Assembly: GCF_050436995.1 (NCBI RefSeq) | Contig: NC_134775.1 | Span: 10,425,170 to 10,489,169 of the forward strand | Direction of reading: 5' to 3' | Origin: Anticarsia gemmatalis | Taxonomy: Eukaryota; Arthropoda; Insecta; Lepidoptera; Erebidae | Length of the DNA: 64,000 nucleotides | Shown here: positions 29,801 to 39,905 of the stretch, in pieces | Layout: each line of letters opens with the position of its first letter | Position numbering within the stretch: position 1 is the stretch's first letter | Notes under the pieces: model-generated | The model's input: the letters and a program-made list of their open reading frames with translations, nothing else | Told to the model about the DNA's origin: nothing | Database searches by the model: none | Position numbers and translations under genes: made by a program

Positions 29801-31156
29801 TGTGAAATGCTTTAAAATGTCGGATGAGATCAGAGAAACGTCTAAGGCTCCGCTATCAATGAGTACATCCACTGGGATACCATCTATAATTGCTGAAGTT
29901 ATATCATTGTTTTGCGAAACGTTAGATGGGTAGGAGCAGAGATTGACACTGCGATGATTACGTTGCTCTGACTTAGCTTTAATAAAACACTTGTCCTCGG
30001 TGTGTCCGGGCTTTTTACAAAAGGTGCAAGATTTACTCGACGACGGTTGTGTATTGCGAGGAGTGTTGGAATCTACTTGAGAAGATTGACCGGCCGATAC
30101 GATAGACCTAGGTCGCCTACAGGTGCGACTGACATGACCATACCGGTGACAGTTGAAACATTTTGGACCCGGGGGAACGCCTAGCTTCGTCGCCTGACCG
30201 TATCGTTTATGTTCAACTACTTTATCGCGTTTAACTGTTGAGGGCTTGGTGTAAATCGACAAAAACGAAACTATAGTTTCCGGGGTTAAACTAGCGTTAG
30301 CGGCGGCGGCACGTACTTGAGGGTTATCTATACCACGTATCACTATGAGGACTCTTAAATCGTCACTTAGCCCCTGGACTATTCTCAAACGCAAAAGAGT
30401 ACGACGAGCGTATTCTGCGTAACTAGTATATTTCTCCGAAGTCGTACTCATTGCTTCGAATAATATGTTCGCATAGTCTAATTTACCGGGACAAAGAGGT
30501 TTAAACTCGCGCTTAAAATTGGACCACGTCCGGTCATTCGAGACCCACTCACCAAGCCAAACTCTAGCGTCACCTTTGAGGCACGATGCCACCCGCGACA
30601 AACACTCGTGATCGTTCCACCCGTTAGCTTCTCTGGCGCGATCCACCTCCTCGCACCATGCTTGGATATTGTTTATTGATGGATCGAAACTAGACACATA
30701 GTAGTGTTGAGACCGCGAGGGTTGCATCGTTTTTATAGCTTGCAACAAAGCAGTAGCGAGGGTAGACGCCTCAGAGCCTGGCGTAGGAGACTCCAGGTAC
30801 TGATCAGTCCTACAAACCGGTTGTGGCCTAACCTTCGACCGCGCCTCTATCGGTGAAACCGGACGCGAGTTCGACCTTGATCGGACACGATGGTGACTAC
30901 GAGAACGATCCCTATAACGCGAACCGCATCTATCCCGCGTACGCGATCGACGCGTCTCCGAACGGTGAAAATCCTGTCGATCTCGAGAACGCAAGCCATC
31001 CTCCAAAATATCACGTCTAACGCTTGAACCACGGCTCGATCTATCATCACTATGGTCGCGGCGGTCGCGGGACCTGCTAGAAACACGCCGGGTTTGATAA
31101 CGCAATTCGTTCCTGGGACGACTCCTTCGTGGACTAGGTGTCATTGTTCGTCTCAT
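26846..31156 (-). CDS. gag-pol polyprotein, Ty3/gypsy type
   Basis: An uninterrupted frame of 1,436 codons from the ATG at 31156 (an upstream GTG is not needed). Order: Arg/Ser-rich N-terminus; gag with CCHC knuckles CFNCHRYGHVSRTC and CTFCKKPGHTEDKC (about residues 335-385); protease with LIDSGALDVSLIS (about 432); reverse transcriptase with YVDDVLLLS (about 747); RNase H with HTDASSIGYGAVL (about 895); integrase with an HHCC zinc site (about 1085-1122) and catalytic Asp, Asp and Glu in HVDALGP, VTDKGRMF and NGQAERYM (about 1155, 1215, 1250); and a GPY/F-type module GMRGPYKVVKVLPSGRYTL (about 1382). All catalytic residues I can check are present. Order RT-RNase H-integrase places it in Ty3/gypsy; the specific lineage is not assigned. 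Confidence 0.95.
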   Translation of the reverse strand: MRRTMTPSPRRSRPRNELRYQTRRVSSRSRDRRDHSDDRSSRGSSVRRDILEDGLRSRDRQDFHRSETRRSRTRDRCGSRYRDRSRSHHRVRSRSNSRPVSPIEARSKVRPQPVCRTDQYLESPTPGSEASTLATALLQAIKTMQPSRSQHYYVSSFDPSINNIQAWCEEVDRAREANGWNDHECLSRVASCLKGDARVWLGEWVSNDRTWSNFKREFKPLCPGKLDYANILFEAMSTTSEKYTSYAEYARRTLLRLRIVQGLSDDLRVLIVIRGIDNPQVRAAAANASLTPETIVSFLSIYTKPSTVKRDKVVEHKRYGQATKLGVPPGPKCFNCHRYGHVSRTCRRPRSIVSAGQSSQVDSNTPRNTQPSSSKSCTFCKKPGHTEDKCFIKAKSEQRNHRSVNLCSYPSNVSQNNDITSAIIDGIPVDVLIDSGALDVSLISSDILKHFTCQPKPRRCVLKGLSDREVISRSYVTLTVEFSDISIEVDLVVVPAPFMNAPIIIGTDVLNRDGITYVRTKDEQYLTRADGSSKGVNVVSADSQVKLNTPLQGVELESLMTVINEFSPFLISGTALTTVQTGEMEIRLSSATPVVYKPYRLSHSEKLKVREITQDLLEKGVIRRSKSEYASPIILVKKRDGSDRLCVDFRALNRITIKDRYPLPLIDDHIDRLGGYKFFCCLDMATGFHQIPLKEECIHLTGFVTPEEHFEYVKMPYGLANSPVVYQRIINNTLRAHIEEGNVLVYVDDVLLLSNSEIEGIELLRKVLQTLTSAGFSINLNKCSFLVTEVEYLGRLISQGQVRPSPRKVEALVNTLPPENVKQVRQLLGLAGYFRKYIKDYATKTAPIAILTHKNVKFNWSPECETIRLSLIKELTSEPVLTIFNPDLPTEVHTDASSIGYGAVLLQTHSDSKKHVVAYFSRSTQGAESKYHSYELETLAVVKALQNFRHYLIGLKFIVVTDCNALKSTERKKDLLPRVARWWVYLQDFNFSVEYRKGAMLPHADYLSRNPAVVNQISKPRNWAQVAQSADDETKDLVQKLHDGRLDGDRYQIQNGVLYYKYVPVGQEPRLLCYIPKGHRLSLLRVFHDEHEHISAEKTIDLILRHFWFPGLRRFVSKYVSHCLVCISQKRVPRAPLQSIISWEKPDTPFNTVHVDALGPLPVSDGYKFILLIVDAFTKYTLLYPIYRQDAAELKRVITQAISLFGVPKLLVTDKGRMFESHEFVTWINELGCNQHVITPEMHQANGQAERYMRTVLNMLRIQANYKQLEWSETLWKLQLVLNITRQKTTRASPLNLLIGTESTTPVVRALVRDVAIEGSAPNREALREITRSRARELLRSNQSQQDERANRQRRAPRQFSVDDWVFVIKYSQSAGKLDSGMRGPYKVVKVLPSGRYTLQLLSGSYGKTTQAAAQYMVPWRGEWSPETCAAFFESE

Positions 31157-31321
31157 TCGTACCGGTAAAATAAAGTACCACACAACATAGAAACAAAGTG
31201 AGCAGTAGTTGGGAACAAAACTCGTTTAAAATGTTAACGGTTTTCTTGTTTATAACAAAATTTTAGACCTTTGGCAAGCTAACGTTAATGTGGGTAGTTA
31301 AGTTCTTTATCCCACTTCTGA

Positions 31322-31654
31322 TTTTGGGTTCAGAAGTAGAATTTAATTAAAAAAAAAACAAAAAGTAACAAGAAATCCGTTTACTACCTTCACAATTCAA
31401 ACAAAAATAACACAAAGAACGATCAACACAATTATTACAAAACCAAATACTGCACACTTCAATAACATCTAATTTAACGAAGAAATATAACGAAATTAAC
31501 AAAGAATGGCTTACGTGACCTTAATAGCGACCGACACAGATTAACACTAATCACACGTCCGTACACCGCGAGCGCCAACGACAAAATGGACGAGCCTGTC
31601 TAGAAGGCTGTCTTTTATAGGCTTGTTGACGTCATCCTGTGGAGATCGCTTACA
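31322..31654 (-). repeat. 5' LTR of the gypsy element
   Basis: 333 bp, identical to the other LTR by eye, so it carries the promoter. Inside it the minus strand continues with TCAGAAGTGGGAT, in the primer-binding-site position; the matching tRNA is not assigned. Confidence 0.95.
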
Positions 31655-31658
31655 ATAC

Positions 31659-32279
31659 AATACAATACAACACATAGCTTGTTACTATTACAATTATATT
31701 GTAATATCTATGTCATTTATAATAATGTTAAGGTTTTACATTTACGTTATACGTCATATGTTATGGCCGACAAGCAGCGGTTACAAATCCCAACTGTGTA
31801 GTGTGGTTGACATACCACACACCATTTTGTAAATGATTTCTCTGTGATCTGGTTGCCTATTGCAAGATGACATCACAGGGATAATTATCAATGTTTACCT
31901 TTGGCCTGAAAAAACAATATGGGGATATCTTTAGTCTAAGCAATTGTTTATCTTTAATTTTGTGATTTTTTTTGTCTATTGTGTAATATTAATTACGTAA
32001 TCTATTTTGTAGAAATATATTTAATTCTTTCCAATCTATTTCAATATTCCCCCTCCCTCCGGCCGCGCAATTGGACAGACGTGTTTATTTTTGCTCTCCG
32101 TTTTAAAAATCCTTTTAACAGTAAATTACGAGTTTAAAGTGCCAATATAGTGTAAACATTAACCATACACAGTATTACTACAAAGTAAAATTAATTAACA
32201 AGAGATAAGTGCGCGTTAACTACTCAATTTCAATAAAATCTAAATACTGTAAAGTGTCTGTGCTGTGTTTGTTGCGACA
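31659..32279. other. AT-rich spacer
   Basis: It starts with an ATACA run that probably belongs to the tail of LINE A. Nothing else was recognised up to the GC-richer leader of LINE B. Confidence 0.5.
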
Positions 32280-32553
32280 ATTCAAAAAATAACCGTTCAC
32301 CTCGCCGCCGCCGCTGCGCCGTTTACTAGTGGACATTGACCTTAAGCACTCTTCGCGACACAAGAACGTTTAATTTATGCTACTTATCAGATGTCGCAGT
32401 AGCGCCTGATACTAACAACTGTAGTCTAACTTGCAGCGACGAAGTGTCTTGAGTTCAAGCCTGCGCGATCGCGACGTGCTCTTTTTGTGGATTTTGGGAA
32501 CATTTCGTCGGTCCAGTGGTCAAAACCTGCGTCAAACTAAACTTAAATTCAAA

Positions 32554-33580
32554 ATGAAATGTGAGAAGTGTCTCAAGCTTGTTAAAACCGCAACCTGCTG
32601 TTCTGCCACCAACTGCAAAAAACATACTGCGGTGTCTGCATAGACCCAAGTAATGTACCATCTAAAGGAAATTGGATATGTCCCTCTTGCAAATCGCCTA
32701 GCAATCAAGGACCAGAAAACTCCTATAATCCATCTGTTACGAAAGAATCTGGACTAAATGCCACCCTTCGTAAAAAACAGGAACTGCAGACCGATAGCAA
32801 AATTTCTTCACAAGATGTAAGAGAGCTGATGTCTGAAATTAAGGGCCTGACTGCAGAACTTTCTTCTCTCAAAGTCAAATTTGAAGAGGCAACGTGTTCA
32901 CTATCCAGATGCCATGAGCGAATGTCCGAAAGAATGACATCATCATCAGCAACTCGACCCGAATCAAGGAACTAGAACATTATGAAAGAGAAAATGCAGT
33001 TCTTCGCGCAACCGTTTCTCAAATGCAGTCTGACTTAGACCTACAACATCAAAACCAATTAAGGAATGAGCTTGAGCTATCAGGCATCCCAGAGACCCCA
33101 AATGAAAGTCTGGGTCATATAGCACTGCTGGCGGCACACAAAATTGGGATAGAGCTGCAAGATAACGATATCGACTACATAGAAAGAGTCGGTCCGAAGC
33201 GACCTGCACCTACACCAACACTCGGCCAAAGTGTATCGGATCGTAATTCATCTCCTCGCCCAGTTGTCATAAGATTGGTTCGGAGAGATAAGAGAGATCA
33301 AATTCTGCGAGCCGCTAAGGCTAGACGTAACCTAAATAGCTCTGATTTGGAACTTAGCGGCCCTCCGGTAAGGATATTTTTTAAACGAGCGTCTCACAAA
33401 AAGTAACCGGAGTTTATTTCGAGCTGCTCGTATCAAAGCTAAAGAATCCGGATTTGCACAATGCTTCGTTAGCCGTGGAGCTGTCTACATCAGGAAAGCA
33501 AATGGGAAACCAGGTACGCGCATCCGCAACCTTGATGACCTTGAAGGTATTTCCACTTCACCTAAGAATTTTAGTAATGA
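32554..33580 (+). pseudogene. LINE B ORF1: PHD-type finger, coiled coil, RRM-like end
   Basis: The ATG at 32554 opens a zinc finger (CEKCLKLVKTATCCS), which after a one-base slip in an A run continues YCGVCIDPSNVP and NWICPSCKS. A coiled coil follows (REL-MSEIKGLTAELSSLK; another slip near 32940; RIKELEHYERENAVL). The frame 33023-33406 holds LRNELELSGIPETPNE, ERVGPKRP and RPVVIRLVRRDKRDQIL, and after a last slip NERLTKSNRSLFRAARI. Four small frameshifts, no large loss. The product would be the RNA-binding partner of ORF2. Confidence 0.8.
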
Positions 33581-34015
33581 TGTATACCAACACAAGAAAT
33601 AGAAAGTTACTTTATCAGCAACGACGCACCCAGAAATGTATAACATGTTTTACTAATAATAGTTTAATAGCGATAAGTTTTAATGTATCTAATAGTTCCT
33701 TACTTACATATACAACTTTTATTTATTATGTTTATATTTCTTATTGTCATATGATAATGCTATTTATTTATAATTTAATATATATCCACAGCTTATATAA
33801 ATATATATTAATGATTAATATTATATTACTAGACGTATCAAACGCATACCATTTATTTTATATATCTATTAATTCTTGTAACTTAACACAGATCAGTAAT
33901 ACTAGACATAATCCTGAAAATGCAATCCTTCACGCAAAGACTCTAGCTCATAACTTTGGCAATCCTATTAAACTATTGAGATATATTTATTATACTTTGA
34001 TATTTAATCATTTAA

Positions 34016-36971
34016 ATGATGACTGATATAATAGGTGATGCTTTAGATACATATGTTATTGATTGCCATGTTATTGATGAGGCTGAGAAATGCGGAGAGA
34101 TACTAACACCGTCATATAATTTTAAAATTCTGACACTGAATATCAGGAGCATTAACAAAAATTTCGATGACTTTTTTATAGTATTAAAGCGCTTACATAA
34201 CAATTTTGATGTACTCTGTCTAACAGAATGCTGGCTTAATGAATTAAGTACCATACCACAGATACCGGGTTTTACTCACCACAAAACATCTAAATGTAAC
34301 AACCAAAATGGTGGCGTAGTAGTTTACGTCAAAGAAAATTGGAACGCGACAAGTAAGGAACCCATACTTGACGACGCAGACTGCATCATAGTAGAAATTC
34401 CCAATATGATCACCATCTTTGCCGTATATCGTTCACCATCTTTCAGGAAAGCTGACAACTTCCTAAATTCTCTAGACTCCAATCTAGAACTTTACAATAA
34501 CAGACGTCCTTTAGTTCTAACAGGAGACATAAATATTGATATATCAAACTTGTCGGATGATCCATACTGTACTGAATACCTTTGTCTCTTGGCAGAACAC
34601 GGCTTAATGCCTGCTATTTCTAAACCTACCAGAGGCTCCTCTTTATTAGATCATTTCTTTTTAAGATCTAAATTTCCATCCGTTGGTATTGTGTGTCAAT
34701 TAGATCTAACTGATCACGATGCTATCATTCTTGGCATTAACGACTCGCAGACCACTACTGAGAAACCAAAGCGTGTTATTTTGAAAAGAAATGAAACAGC
34801 CATTGAAGATGAATTAGGCAAGATAGACTGGAAAAAACACCTAGATCAAACTGATGTTGAGAAAGCTACAACTACGTTCATGGACACACTTCAATTAGTA
34901 ATAGACAAACATACTTCCACAGAAAAGATAAGCAGATCAAAGCATAACTTGAAGCCATGGATAACTCCAGGTCTTATGCGATGTATGCGACATAAGGATC
35001 GTCTACATCTGCGTGCTAAGAAAAATCCCCATGATCCAATAGCCCAACATGTTTACACTAGATACCGTAACTACTTTAATGAAATAAGAAGGAAGACTAA
35101 AAATATTTACGACAATAAAACACTTACAGACAGTAAAGGACAACCGAAGAAGCTATGGAGAGCTATTAAAAATATCTGTCACATTTCAAGCAAAAATTCT
35201 GAACCTTCCCAACTACTTTCTCTTGAGGGATCAAATAACTGGAAGCACTCATTAGATATGTGCAATGAACATTTCTCCACAATAGGACAACGTTTAGCTA
35301 ATAAAATATTAGACAAAACCAAAACAACTGAAAACTTACTTGCAAACAGTATTCACACCACCGACTCCCCATCTTATTCTCTATTTCTTGAACCAACAGA
35401 CACGACTGAAGTAGAAGCCTCGATTATAAATTTACACAACGAGAAGGCGCCTGGTGTGGACGGCATTAATAATGTATTAGTTAAATCAATTCGAAATTCA
35501 ATAATAGAACCACTTACCGATATCTTTAATATGAACATTGCCTCAGGAATCTTTCCCAATGTTTGGAAGATAGCAATGGTATGTCCGATTTTCAAGACTG
35601 GAGCCGTAGACACACCTGACAATTATCGACCTATATCATTGCTAGGAGTGTTCTCAAAATTACTGGAGAGGATCATAAGCAAAAGACTAGTAAAATATCT
35701 CGAAGTTAATTCGCTAATTTCTAAAAAGCAATTCGGCTTTCGCAATGGCAAATCAACAGATGATGCTGTATCAGACTTAATGTCGTTTCTGGTATCCAAC
35801 CTTGATAGGTCATTAAACTGCGTTGGTGTTTTCCTGGATCTTGCTAAGGCTTTTGATACAGTCTCTGTGCCAATTCTAATTAAAAAACTGGAAAACAAAG
35901 GTATCAGAGGTGTTGCCCTCCAATGGTTTAAAAGTTATTTAATGGGGCGGAGACAATGTGTTAGGGTGGCCGGGCAGCTAAGCAACTCTAGGGATATAAC
36001 TTATGGCGTCCCCCAAGGAAGCATTTTAGGACCTACCCTCTTTAACATCTACATGGATGACATACACAAAATAGCCATTCCCAACTCTGAAATGATTTGT
36101 TACGCAGATGACACTGTCATCCTTTTCTCAGGTAAAAATTGGGAAGAAACCTTATATAATGCTGAAAACAGTATCTCTGTAGTATCAAAATGGCTAGATA
36201 AGAACCTACTCACACTCAATATTAAAAAAAACTAAATATATTTGCTTCCACAAAACAGCGGCATCTTCAGCTACAAGCTCAGTACAATTGAAATTACATA
36301 CATGTGACAACCAAGTTACTCAAAACTCTGACTGTACTTGCGATAGTATTGAACGAGCAGCTTCTATAAAATATTTAGGGGTTATGATTGACCAAAAACT
36401 TACCTTCAAACCACATTTAGATTTTCTCTCTGCTAGGGTAAGGAAAACAATTAATATAGTAAGACAGCTGAGGTATGTCGCTCCAATTGAAACCCTTAAG
36501 ATGACTTACTACGCCATGTGCCAATCGTTGCTAACCTACTGCATTCTAAACTGGGGCGGTGCAGCCAAATCTCACATGATCCAAATTGAACGAGCTCAGC
36601 GTGCTGTGCTAAAAACCATGCTCAAGAAACCCAGACGCTACCCAACTATACACCTATACAAAGAATGTCAGTTACTCAGCGTCCGGAAACTCTTCGTAAG
36701 TATGGTGATTCTTAAAAAACACAGAACAGTTTTGTCATTAGCAAATTATAATGAGATGATCTCTCGTCGACTATTCCGCGTACCTGTCTTTGCCTGTCGT
36801 ACTAAATTTGCCCAACGTTTTTATACATTCTTGTCAGCCCACATATACAACAAAGCTGCTAAATTCTGTGACCTTCGCGCAAATACTATATTAGAAGTTA
36901 AAATTAAGATAACTCAATGGATACTTAACCTCACGTATGAAGAAACTGAAAGTCTGGTAACAACATTTTGA
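34016..36971 (+). pseudogene. LINE B ORF2, nearly intact endonuclease and reverse transcriptase
   Basis: The ATG at 34016 opens a 739-codon frame: endonuclease with LTLNIRSINKNFDDF, LCLTECWLNE, VYRSPSF, LTGDINIDIS and LTDHDAIILGI; RT fingers with KAPGVDGINNVLVKS and YRPISLLGVFSKLLERI; motif A VFLDLAKAFDTVS, motif B YGVPQGSILGPTLF, motif C CYADDTVILF. It stops at 36235 in a run of eight A, and the next frame continues at once (YICFHKTAA, YLGVMIDQKL, ERAQRAVLKTML) to the stop at 36969-36971. So one single-base slip is the only visible lesion in about 985 codons. No RNase H. Close relative of the ORF2 at 59863-62685. Confidence 0.92.
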
Positions 36972-37335
36972 TAATCTGAATTATAAGTAATAATTTATTT
37001 ATATTTATACTATTATATGTAATTTTAAATTTTTACTCTTTTATTTTATATACGTACTATATATACATATATGTGATAACTATATATATATACATATCAT
37101 ATTCTATATATTTATATATATATATATCGCTCCTTGAATACAAAAGGGTCACAAATCGAAAACTATAAATTTTACAGGAGAGCCAAAACAAATTTTTGAA
37201 ACTGTTTTTTTATAATATTTTATATATTTGTTAATTAAATATAAGATGTTAATATATCATTAGATGCGTATTTTTTAGCTTTATCTATCTACGATATAAA
37301 CTTTGTAATAGCTGTTACCTATTAAGATATATGAT

Positions 37336-37596
37336 ATGGCGCCCATAGCCAGTTGCGCTCACCGGTCGGTAAACGATCTGTGAGTTAAGCAACCCTTGGC
37401 GCGGTCACTCTATAGATGGGTGACCGCATAGTGGTATTTGAACTGGGCGTCTCCGTGCTTCGGAGGGCACGTAAAAAGTCGGTCCCGGCTGTTGTCTACT
37501 AAGATAACAGTCGTTAAGCCATGTCAAAGGCCTTCGGGCGGCTTGAACAACTTTGACACTAGGTTGACCACTAACCATACGATAAGAAGAAGAAGA
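37336..37596 (+). mobile_element. 5S rRNA-derived SINE
   Basis: The head contains AGTTAAGCAAC (37383-37393) and GATGGGTGACCGC (37415-37427), the 5S rRNA internal promoter boxes A and C in the right order and spacing. The body ends in an AAG repeat (37584-37597). It is not a 5S gene, since the 5' and 3' stems of 5S RNA are not formed. It lies inside the TIR element, because the other copy lacks it. Confidence 0.85.
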
Positions 37597-37754
37597 TTAA
37601 GAAAAAAAAGCATATAAGTCCGTTTTGCATTCAAAATTTGAACCAATATCCTGAAAAATATGTCAAAAATTAAACACAGTTTTGCAAATAAAAATGGTTT
37701 ATTGTACATTTTTTGGTAAAAAACCGTATCAAAAAGTAAAATCTTATTAGTAAA

Positions 37755-38008
37755 CTAGCTGACCCGCGCAACTTCGCTTGCGTCACCTAAGAGAATGAGT
37801 CAAAATTTTCCCCGTTTTTGTAACATTTTTCATTGCTACTCCGCTCCTAATGACCGTAGCTTGATGTTATATAGCCTATAGCCTTCCTCGATAAATGGGC
37901 CATCTAACACTGAAAGAATTTTGCAAATCGGACCAGTAGTTCCTGAGATTAGCGCGTTCAAACAAACAAACAAACAAACTCTTCAGCTTTATAATATTAT
38001 AGTATAGA
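37755..38008 (-). mobile_element. Helitron, copy 3 (first of a tandem pair)
   Basis: Read on the plus strand it starts CTAGCTGACCCGCGCAA and ends TATAGA, the reverse of the TC...CTAG structure. The TTTG run near its 5' end is short. It joins the next Helitron at 38008/38009 with no spacer. Confidence 0.92.
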
Positions 38009-38268
38009 CTAGCTGACCCGCGCAATTTCGCTTGCGTCACATAAGAGAATAATAATTTTCCCCGTTTTTGTAACATTTTTCACTGGTACTCTGCTCCTAT
38101 TGGTCGCAGCGTGATCATATATAGCCTAAAACCTTCCTCGATAAATGGACTATTCAACACTGAAAGAATTTTTCAAATCGGACCAGTAGTTCCGGAGATT
38201 AGCGCGTTCAAACAAACAAACAAACAAACAAACAAACTCTTCAGCTTTATAATATTAGTAAGTATAGA
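38009..38268 (-). mobile_element. Helitron, copy 4 (second of a tandem pair)
   Basis: Same orientation as copy 3 and head-to-tail with it. Begins CTAGCTGACCCGCGCAA and ends GTATAGA. The TTTG run is longer than in copy 3, and sequence differences show the two are not a simple duplication. Confidence 0.92.
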
Positions 38269-38399
38269 TAAAACCATAAGTGAATAGACACCAGGAAAAC
38301 ATTGTATTAAACAATCTAAATTAAAAAATCTTTACTTATTATTAAATAAGTAATATAATAGAGATCAACTTTGTGCGTAACTTTCATTATTCAGTAAAA

Positions 38400-39560
38400 T
38401 TAAACGTCAATCATCATCATCAATCAATGGGTAACGTGACGGGTAGACTGAGTGCAGCTGGAGTATTAAATAAATAAGATAATAGAAAAGTTTTATGAGT
38501 AAACCTTTATATTTAGCATTCAGCTTTATAATATTTGTATAGATTCGTGGATTATTCCAAAGCTTTTGGCAGCATCAGTCATTCCGCCACAGAATCATCA
38601 CTCCATAACCAAGACCTTAAGAAGATACTATGTAGAATCGAAGCTACATACATCAAACTCATCAAAGCAATATACAACAATCTCTCTAAATCCTCAGAAG
38701 CGTGAAACAGGAAGACCCGCTATCTCCCAAATTACTTACCAGCACCCTCGAAAAAAATTTCAGGAGCCTGGCGGCAATCAAAAGGCATTGTTGTTAGTGG
38801 CAAACAGTTAACAAACCTTCGTTTTGCAGACGACATTGTCCTCTTCTCTTCCTTTGCATTGGAACTCGAATCAATGCTCAAAGATCTGAGCACGGCAAGC
38901 CTTCAGATTGGACTAAGTAAGAACCGTACAAAAACCCAGGTATGACCAACAACACAAAACGTAGGGTCGAGGTAGGCGGTCAAGTCATACACTATGTCGA
39001 CGAGTACACTTACTTGAGCCAGATAACCTCTTTTAACAACCGACGGGACAAAGAGTTGGACAAACGTGTCACAAGTGCCTGGAAGAGCTCCTTGTCCATG
39101 AAAGAGCTAATGAAAGGTAACCTTCCACTGTCACTAAAGCGGAAGCTTGTCGAAATGTTTATACTACCCGTCCTAACCTACGGTGGCCAAGCATGGTCCC
39201 TTAAGGAAAACCAAAAGTAGAAACCGAAGGTTTGCCAGAGAGCGATGGAGCGTAGTATATCAGATGTAAGAAGAACAGATCACGTCCAAAATTCTATACT
39301 GCGCTCCCAAACTCGCATAGCCGATTTAGGGAAGAAGACCGCCAGGTTGAAATGGAACTGGGCCGGCCACATTATCCGCATGCATCCGGAAAGGTGGGCC
39401 CGCATATTTACCAACTGAATGCCAGAGGATGGTCATCGTAGACGCGGGAGACCTAAACGGAGATGGCGGGATGACCTAGACGCATTTGAAAAGGACTAGT
39501 CGGATCTTGCCGCTAAAAGGGCGATTTGAAAGGGCAGGGTCCCTCCTTGCCTTTCCCTGC
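38400..39560 (+). pseudogene. Reverse-transcriptase remnant inside TIR element copy 1
   Basis: Broken frames give a LINE-type RT from motif A onward: FVDYSKAFGSI-like near 38548-38570, LRFADDIVLFSSFALELE near 38820 (motif C FADD), then 38942-39220 with GGQVIHYVDEYTYLSQI, NLPLSLKRKLVEMFILPVL and a LTYGGQAWSL block. A degraded C-terminus follows with RPKRRWRDDLDAFEKD near 39460. The pattern is that of the RTE-like endonuclease-reverse transcriptases common in insects, but clade is not certain. A 25-bp Helitron-like end (38519-38543) sits just before motif A. The other copy has the same RT in the same place, so capture preceded amplification. Confidence 0.85.
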
Positions 39561-39689
39561 ATTAAAATGTTAAATTTTGTTTTGAAAATTTTAACGAAAA
39601 CTAAAATTATTATCATGCCAAACGGCCATAATTTATGGCCTTCCCATTCTAGCATGCTAAAAATAATTATTTATTCCACAATAATTTAG

Positions 39690-39905
39690 TGCAAAAGGGG
39701 CGTATTTCAAAATATGCTACTGTTATATTACAAAATATAATAACAAATACTAGTGTTTGAATGCAAAACGGTAGTTTTCAGAAAAATGGCACTTTTGTAT
39801 TACAACATATGGTAACAAATACTATAAGTTAGAATGCAAAAAGGACGTTCTCCAAAATATGGCAGTTTTGTATTGTAAAATATAATCACATTAACTTGAA
39901 ATTTG
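39690..39905 (+). repeat. Three degenerate 72-bp subterminal repeats
   Basis: TGCAAAAGGG (39690), TGCAAAACGG (39762) and TGCAAAAAGG (39835) each start a unit of 72-73 bp that continues with CAAAATATG- and TTTTGTATTACAA-like segments. The TIR itself holds the same ACAAAAGGG/GCAAAAGGG core, and copy 2 has the equivalent set (about 55560-55760). Confidence 0.75.

Larger units (their letters stand above)
25637..31654 (-). mobile_element. Ty3/gypsy LTR retrotransposon, structurally complete
   Basis: Two LTRs of 333 bp (25637-25969 and 31322-31654) appear identical base for base by eye and flank a long gag-pol on the minus strand. The 4-bp ATAC occurs immediately outside both ends (25633-25636 and 31655-31658), the target duplication. 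The LTR begins TGTAAG on the minus strand and ends CCCAAAA, or CCCA if three bases are internal. A purine-rich AGGAGAGGCCG abuts the 3' LTR as a candidate polypurine tract. Unusual: a 710-bp non-coding stretch with a hairpin array lies inside the pol end. The element sits at the end of LINE A, next to its ATACA-type tail. Confidence 0.95.

Noticed and set aside
37383..37427. 5S rRNA gene
   Set aside because: Only the internal promoter region resembles 5S; the flanking stems and length do not, and an AAG tail follows.
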